From Polychytrium aggregatum (Eukaryota > Chytridiomycota > Chytridiomycetes > Polychytriales), in the NCBI RefSeq assembly GCF_025602895.1, contig NW_026516263.1, positions 221,653-285,652 on the forward strand: 64,000 nt of DNA, read 5' to 3'. Of the stretch, positions 59,020 to 64,000 are shown one piece after another. Under the pieces are notes generated by a model. That model was not told the origin of the DNA, did no database searches, and was given only the letters and a program-made list of their open reading frames with translations. The position numbers were made by a program, and so were the translations under genes. The stretch's first letter is position 1, and each line of letters starts with the position of its first letter.

Positions 59020-60265
59020 ACCCTCAGGCTTTAACTTGTGCCACTCGGCCTGTGCAGCGATGGGGTGCAGCAAACACCCGTCTGCCTGTTCGGTGGTGTC
59101 GGAAGGCTGACACCCACGACATACGGGACTCTGAGTCTAACCCGGCCTTTTGTCGTCGGCCCCGCGCGCAAAACTTGGATGGCCGTAACTGAGTCGCCGA
59201 CCTTCTTTCTTCTTCCATCCTCGTCCCGTAACGTGTCCCTATCTGTGGTCTGACATCTGTTGTCAATATTCACTCATTCCCCCCCCCAACTACTCTGGTC
59301 GTGTCCTCTATCCCTGTATGCTTGTATGTCTGTCTTTGGCTTGTCACCGTTTTAGTGCGGCTCCAATAAACAACGGGGGCACCCCGGTTTTTTGAGCATT
59401 GACCGATTTTGTTTCGTTGCCCAGAGCCGGTGCATCCTTACCACAACCATTTGGCCAACCCCAGGATGCGATCCACGCTCCTGGAACAGTGTGTCCCGAG
59501 ATGAACCAGCCGATGCAGTCGCGGCCCTGCACGCCCCTCCCCGCAGCCAGATCGTATCACCAGGGATGCTCGGTGCTTCTGTCCCGACTTGGACGTGTGG
59601 TTACACCGCTCGACAGAGCAAGGAAAAGCGGAAAGGCTGCCGAAGCCTCGCCAAGCAGCCCGAGCCCCTGCCAGCACCGTCACTGTCGTGCGGGCTGGTC
59701 TGCGCTGTTTCTCATCCTCTCGAATCATATCGCATCGCACCACATCGCATCGCATCGCATCATCGCATTGCATGCCCTGGACTGCAGTTCTCCCCAGTGC
59801 CCCGCCCGACCCGCTGCAACATTCTCTCCCAGCCCGCTGTGGCTGTGCATCCCCGAGCGCGTGAAGGCGCGTGCCGCCCTCTCCCGGCTTGTGGCCATGC
59901 ACGGGTCCTTGTCGCACAGTGCTTTTGACTGTGTCGCCGAGGCCGGCTGACCCCAGGACGCGCCTGCAACCCAGCCGGCCTTGCCCCTTTCTTGCACGAA
60001 CCCAACTCTCTTGCTCTTGGTCGGCGCTGCTTCCTCGGGCTTGACGAGCCTTGGCCCTCTCCATCGCTGCCTCTGTCGCCCCTGCTTCGTCTGCGTCGGT
60101 GCCCACTGGCTCGGCGCTCTCACTCGGGCCCCTCACCACTGTTCCGCGCCAAAAGACCCAGAGCTGGTCTGCTCCGAACATCTGCGCTCCGGGCTCGACT
60201 CCGAGATTCCATCCATCCTTTCCCATTTTTGTTCCTCCCTTCCCTTCCCAGCACCAATCGGCTCA
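59020..60265. other. Intergenic region between the SH3 paralogues
   Basis: 3' flank of gene 1 with CAATAAAC at about 59365 as possible poly(A) signal, a short ATCGC-type repeat (59728-59772), and the GC-rich promoter region of the next gene. No gene seen. Confidence 0.5.
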
Positions 60266-62245
60266 ATGGCTGTCGCTCACTACTTCCTTAGATATGCAAT
60301 TGCAGCCGCGCTCTTCGCCGTTGCCGCCGATGCCTTCTGCCAGACCCCGGGCGCCTGCTTCCCGCTCGCCGCCAACAACATCTGCGGCTCTAGCTTTGTC
60401 GGCTATGGCATCAACAGTCTCTACTTTGACGAGTTCCCGGCCACGGGCGTCAACACCGACACCTTCAACCAGGTCATGATCCAGCGCTACGAAACCATCA
60501 GCGTCGTCGCCGACAACTTCATCTCCAACAAGGGCTGCTCGGCCTCGGCCTCGTCCTTCATCTCCCAAAACTTCCGCTACCAGCTCTCGTTCTGGTTGCA
60601 GCGTCATCATCCGCGACAACATCATGCAGAGCAGCTGCTCGTGCCCGCCTCCGGCCGGCAGCCCCGTCCACGGCCCGGCCCTGTGCACGGCCCAGTGCCA
60701 GATTGCCACTGCGAGCGTCCAGTCGCTCCTCAACGACCCGACCACTTGTCCTGCCACCTCCAACACGACGCAGTCGCAGGGCCGGACCACGACCCTGGGC
60801 ACCTTCCAGACGTACTGCTCGACGACGGCCCCGGCGGACCTGGCGACGCCGAATGGCGGGCCGTGCTATGCAGGCGTGGACCAAGACGTCCAGTTCTGTG
60901 GTGAGTTGGCTGCACAAGCAGCTCGATCGTCAAGGATGCAGGTGTGTGCGGGCAATGCCAGCGGACATGTCCGTGTGTGTCCATGCACATGTCCATGTGC
61001 GTCGATGCATATCTGCATATTGAGCTGGAGTGCGCTCGCTTGGTGATCCCACCACCTCCGGCGCGAGCACGGCCGAGCACGGCCAGGCACGATGGCAGTG
61101 GTCTTGACCAGTTTTGCCAAACTGACCACCTCGGTTGTTTCTCCAGGCTTCCTCGATGCCACGGACATGGCCAACGGATGTAGCTCGCTACCGAATGACC
61201 CCCTGCTGTGCTTCCCGAGTTTCAGGCCATCCGACAAACGGCACCGGCGGTCACCACATCGGCACCAACCACACCATCGCCCTCAGTCCCCAACGGAACC
61301 CAAGCAACATTGGTTTAATCTGCGGGGTCATTGTCGGCGCCCTCGTATTGCTCGGAGTCATTGTCGGGTTCTTGGTCCAGAAACGGTCGCCGAGCCTCCC
61401 GAGACCCGATGTATGTGCAACATCCACCGAGAGCCTAACATACAGCAGTACTTGCAAGATCAACGACACAAGCAAGACATGGAAGCCAGCGGCACGTATT
61501 CCTCTCCAAGAGGTCGACTATTCCGAAATCGAATGGCCACCAATGGCCTCAATGACTCGCTTCGATCTCCCCTTCCAACTGCCTCTATGCATAATTCCTC
61601 TCCTGCTTCTGGAAAGCAGTCCCCGTATGTTCGACCCACCCGAGAGTACACGCCTACTCCTCCACCCCCGCCGCTCCCCCCAAAGATGAGGTCCCCAGCC
61701 CCGCAAGCTACGGATTCCGGATCACCAGGCCCGCCGCCCCAAGGACCCGGTCTCCAACTCAAGCTGCCCCAACAGCGGTATCGACCGAGCCGCCGCCCCA
61801 ATCATCAAGCTGCCCGGGCCCGTCCAGCAGCGGTCGCACGAGAGCTTCCCCCGCCTGCTGCTAAACCTTACACAGCTCCACCTCCGGTCCGGATCGGCCC
61901 AGGTCGCGATTCGCCACAGCATCCCGAGCCGACTGTGGTGAAGGTGGTTCACCCATATGTCCCCAGCATCAGCGACGAGCTGGCTCTGAGTGTCGATCAG
62001 GAATGTAATCGTGATCCGCTCCTACGATGATGGCTGGGCCATGGGCCTCATCCCCAACACCGGCAAGCAAGGGCGTCTTCCCTCTCATCTGCACACTCCC
62101 TCCCGAGGACTATGCCGCGCTTCCTCCAAAACTCGGTGACCGAGCGGGCTCGTACAGTTCCCTGGGCGAGCTGAGCCGTCCTGACCAAATCTCATCGCGG
62201 CATGTCATCGCGTCTGTTGACGATGAGGATCGTCTAATGCTATAG
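60266..62245 (+). pseudogene. Paralogue of the SH3 membrane protein, with frame breaks
   Basis: Begins with a signal peptide (MAVAHYFLRYAIAAALFAVA), then the same Cys-rich pattern (ACFPLAANNICGSSFVGYG; NFRYQLSFW). A GTGAGT...CTCCAG intron at 60901-61146 joins QFC to GFLDATDMANGC in phase, matching CGFRDQSSRIAGC of gene 1. The transmembrane helix (GLICGVIVGALVLLGVIVGF) and SH3 (KVVHPYVPSISDELALSV; DDGWAMGLIPNTGK; FPLICTLPPED) are present. Single-base frame breaks occur at about 60597, 61199-61203 (run of C), 62000 and 62072. A GTATGT...TACAG stretch (61411-61445) would restore frame as a 35-nt intron. It is either a decaying copy or a locus with consensus errors. Confidence 0.75.
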
Positions 62246-62398
62246 CATATTCAGGACGAAAACGGCATAGCGCCCATCCGTGCTCCCTTCACATCCAGCC
62301 ACTGCATGAGCTCGGTGATGGGTAGGCCCCAGTGAGCAAGCCGTGAGATTGTTTCCCGTCCTGGTGTTAATCGCGTTGCTGATGGTTTGGGAAGCATA
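62246..62398. other. Spacer before mariner/Fanzor remnant
   Basis: No gene. Ends with TTGGGAAGCATA (62387-62398), whose TA directly precedes the transposon end. Confidence 0.4.
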
Positions 62399-62496
62399 CA
62401 CTTTATTCAGAAAAAACGGGACAATATAGCCGTTCCATGAACATGTAGTATGTGCTGTGCTTGCGTTCACGCAAAGCCACAAGAAATAAAACAGAT

Positions 62497-62556
62497 CACT
62501 TTGGCAGCCTCCGAGTGAAGACCGCCGGTCGCTCTCCGGTCTCCACAATCGACCTG
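62497..62556 (-). ncRNA. Conserved hairpin-forming sequence, copy 2 (directly downstream of Fanzor)
   Basis: On the minus strand TGGAGACCG and CGGTCTTCA can form a 9-bp stem (one G-T pair) around a 12-nt loop. It begins within about 10 nt of the Fanzor end and lies about 100 bp inside the transposon end. Function as a guide-RNA scaffold is inferred from position, not shown. Confidence 0.4.
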
Positions 62557-62564
62557 CATACTGT

Positions 62565-62843
62565 GATCATGTTGCGCGCCTGCAATTGACGTCGCGATTC
62601 CACACGTCCGGCAGCTGGGATTCTTGCAGCTCCTGACAAAGTGGGAATTCGCAAACACTGGGCGCATCGAGTCCTTCCACCGAACTGGCTCCAGGCACTT
62701 GGAGCACACTTGCGAGGTGTTGAACTCGTTCGTCGAGACTACCTTGACGCTTCCATGATGGTGATTGGGACGGCGTCGGTGGTGCTCGAATTGCTCAAAG
62801 TACTGAGCAAAAACCGCTGCCTCCGAGGGCGGATGCATAGCCC
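62565..62843 (-). pseudogene. Fanzor C-terminal fragment (catalytic Glu, zinc finger, RuvC-III Asp)
   Basis: Minus-strand reading: AQYFEQFEHHRRRPNHHHG, then VVSTNEFNTSQVCSKC, further Cys pair (CKNPSC), and, after a one-base shift, WNRDVN at 62585-62602 followed by an RNM-like end. S/D-E-x-x-TS-x-x-C-x-x-C ... C-x4-C ... WNRDvNaaRN is the signature of TnpB/Fanzor RNA-guided nucleases; the Glu before TS is the alternative catalytic Glu described for Fanzors. The upstream RuvC-I part is missing, so the fragment is inactive. Fused in frame to the transposase at about 62843. Confidence 0.8.
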
Positions 62844-63420
62844 TAGTACATGCGATGCAGCACACCAGAGTGGTGATGGCAAATGCCACCGAGACAGATA
62901 CTTGTGCTTCATGTGATTGCGCTGGCGAAGCGGAGCACCCTTCGGTGAGTATCCGTAGAGAGGGAAAATGGATCCTGATCCCGTCTCGTCGACAAAAACG
63001 CCGTCGTGGGTCGATGGAGCGGACCTGGTCCCTGAACTGTGCCACTCGCTCATCCAGTCGCTTGGACTTGTAGAGGTGTGTTGCCCTCTTGTGTGAGAGA
63101 CCTGCTCGGTGGATGGCAGTGTGGCAGAGTGAGAGTGATACTTTCCTCTGGAGGATGGACTCGAGCTTGCATCGCAACACAGGACCAGTCTGGAACGGGT
63201 CCTGTTCAATCAGGGTGCGGATGACTGGACATGCCTGCTCGAAGAAAGTGGATCTGCGAGCTGGGACCCGGGATGGGTCATCCAGCTTGCATCCTCGGTG
63301 CCATCGATGGATGGTGCTCTTGGATACACTGAATATGGAGGCGACCTTACGCAGGCTATGGATGAGGGCGTAGCATCGCAATGCGGCGGTGCGAAAGTCG
63401 GATGTGTGGCGAATGGTCAT
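62844..63420 (-). pseudogene. Tc1/mariner (IS630-type) transposase, N-terminal and first DDE motif
   Basis: ATG at 63418-63420 (MTIRHTSDFRTAALRCYALI). First HTH LRKVASIFSVSKSTIHRW; second DNA-binding region with IRTLIEQDPFQTGPVLRCKL and LCHTAIHRAGLSHKRATHLY; then, after a frame change at about 62998, the first catalytic motif VFVDETGSGSIFPLYGYSPKG, and back in the first frame VSVSVAFAITTLVCC. The second Asp and third acidic residue are absent, replaced by the Fanzor junction. Non-functional. Confidence 0.8.
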
Positions 63421-63639
63421 GGCCAGCGCGCGATCACATTGGGAAGCATAATATTGAATACACCCCGGCCGATCTCCTGTGGCGACGATCGACCGGCAAA
63501 CCGACATCATGTTTCGCGAGACATTGATGTTGCACTTCGCAGTGTAGTGCATGCATTCGACCCTCAGGGCAGCGCCATGTCGAGATGGTGTGGTCAAGCG
63601 AGTTGCTCGCCATGTGTTCCGGGCGTGGTCGTCTCCGGT

Positions 63640-63870
63640 GACCGAAGGTGTATTCAGGATCCGAAATGGTGACGGCCCTGAGCCGATCGCCTTGATACCT
63701 TCCGAGTGACGACCGTGGGCCGCTCTCTGGTCTCCACAATCGCAAGGCAGCGATGCAAAAGCCTAGTGCGCGGTGGATGGCCATGGCCGCTGACGTTGTC
63801 GTCCATCGCAGGTGGCAGTCGACGATGGGGCTCAAGCCGGGGTGTCAGATGGCGAGAGACCCATTGCCAG
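63640..63870 (-). mobile_element. Third, minimal mariner-derived remnant (copy 3)
   Basis: The minus strand has the transposase start (MAIHRALGFCIAALR, like MAKHSTLDFRIAALR) joined at once to a degenerate copy of the hairpin sequence (63699-63742). GGGGCTCAAGCCGGGGTGTC (about 63825-63844) resembles the right end of the 389-bp MITE. The boundaries are approximate. Confidence 0.5.
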
Positions 63871-64000
63871 CGCCTGGATGCGCTCAAGACGAGTCTGGAC
63901 GAGTTTCAGGGTCCCGTTGACGACGAACAGGCGCTTACGGGCGAGACTCAGCCGAGCCACGGCCGGTTCTAGCGCAGGCGGATTTGCATCAGAGAGAAAA
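63871..64000. other. Window end, nothing recognised
   Basis: Only short incidental frames; no feature supported. Confidence 0.4.

Larger units (their letters stand above)
62399..63450 (-). mobile_element. Decayed Tc1/mariner element carrying a Fanzor remnant
   Basis: The left end CACTTTATTCAGAAAAAACG after TA matches the MITE end CACTTTACTCAGGGGAAATG. Going inward: conserved hairpin, Fanzor C-terminal part, transposase N-terminal and first catalytic region, all on the minus strand. The right end is not clear; a 12-bp repeat of the left flank (TTGGGAAGCATA) is at 63439-63450. It is shorter than a full element, with a deletion joining transposase to Fanzor. Confidence 0.65.

Noticed and set aside
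57010-59073. 687-codon minus-strand open frame over SH3 gene 1
   Set aside because: Antisense shadow of a GC-rich gene; Gly/Arg/Val-biased, no motif, while the plus frame has clear TM and SH3 segments.
1-64000. tRNA or rRNA genes
   Set aside because: None recognised by eye on either strand.

Overview
The window is eukaryotic, very probably fungal. Three unique genes carry GT-AG introns or fungal domain architectures: a Cdc24-type Rho GEF and two paralogous SH3 membrane proteins. The other ~50 kb is a graveyard and nursery of Ty3/gypsy LTR retrotransposons that mostly carry a C-terminal chromodomain (chromovirus type). An early-diverging fungus such as a chytrid would fit, but the sequence does not prove it.

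Layout. 1-15402: family A (466-468 bp LTRs, tRNA-type primer site). It forms a head-to-tail chain of a left-truncated copy (A-I), two copies of a 2,642-bp unit made of one LTR plus a 5'-deleted pol (A-II, A-III), a full-length but frameshifted copy (A-IV) and an inverted fragment (A-V) that carries a solo family-B LTR. 15403-33007: a nest. A family-F pol holds a family-D LTR that runs into a family-D element; D is split by family E, and the 5' LTR of E is split by an apparently intact family-B element (B-1). 5-bp target duplications are visible for E and B-1. 33008-39067: family C pol interrupted by a short-LTR, chimeric, defective element H, then C LTR, F fragment, D solo LTR and F end. 39068-50158: family I pol, flanked by two LTRs in opposite orientation and interrupted by a second intact B element (B-2).

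50159-53085: DNA-transposon territory. It has a truncated IS630/Tc1-mariner-like transposase with an in-frame stop, a 389-bp TA-flanked mariner MITE, and a plus-strand Fanzor (eukaryotic TnpB homologue) fragment. 53086-62245: unique genes cdc24 (-), SH3 protein 1 (+) and its frame-broken tandem paralogue (+). 62246-64000: a second mariner remnant in which the transposase is fused to the Fanzor C-terminal nuclease/zinc-finger region, followed by a conserved potential hairpin just inside the transposon end, and a third mini-copy.

How the parts work. Families A, B and E place gag and pol in -1 register at canonical slippery heptamers. Families B, D and E appear to prime reverse transcription with their own RNA 5' end (Tf1/sushi-type self-priming), because the 10-12 nt after the 5' LTR are complementary to the predicted transcript start about 30 nt downstream of the LTR TATA box. 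Family A instead starts its primer site with TGGTAGC. The most unusual system is the Tc1/mariner element that carries a Fanzor and a structured 3' sequence. All copies here are decayed, so its original layout is inferred from comparing three remnants.
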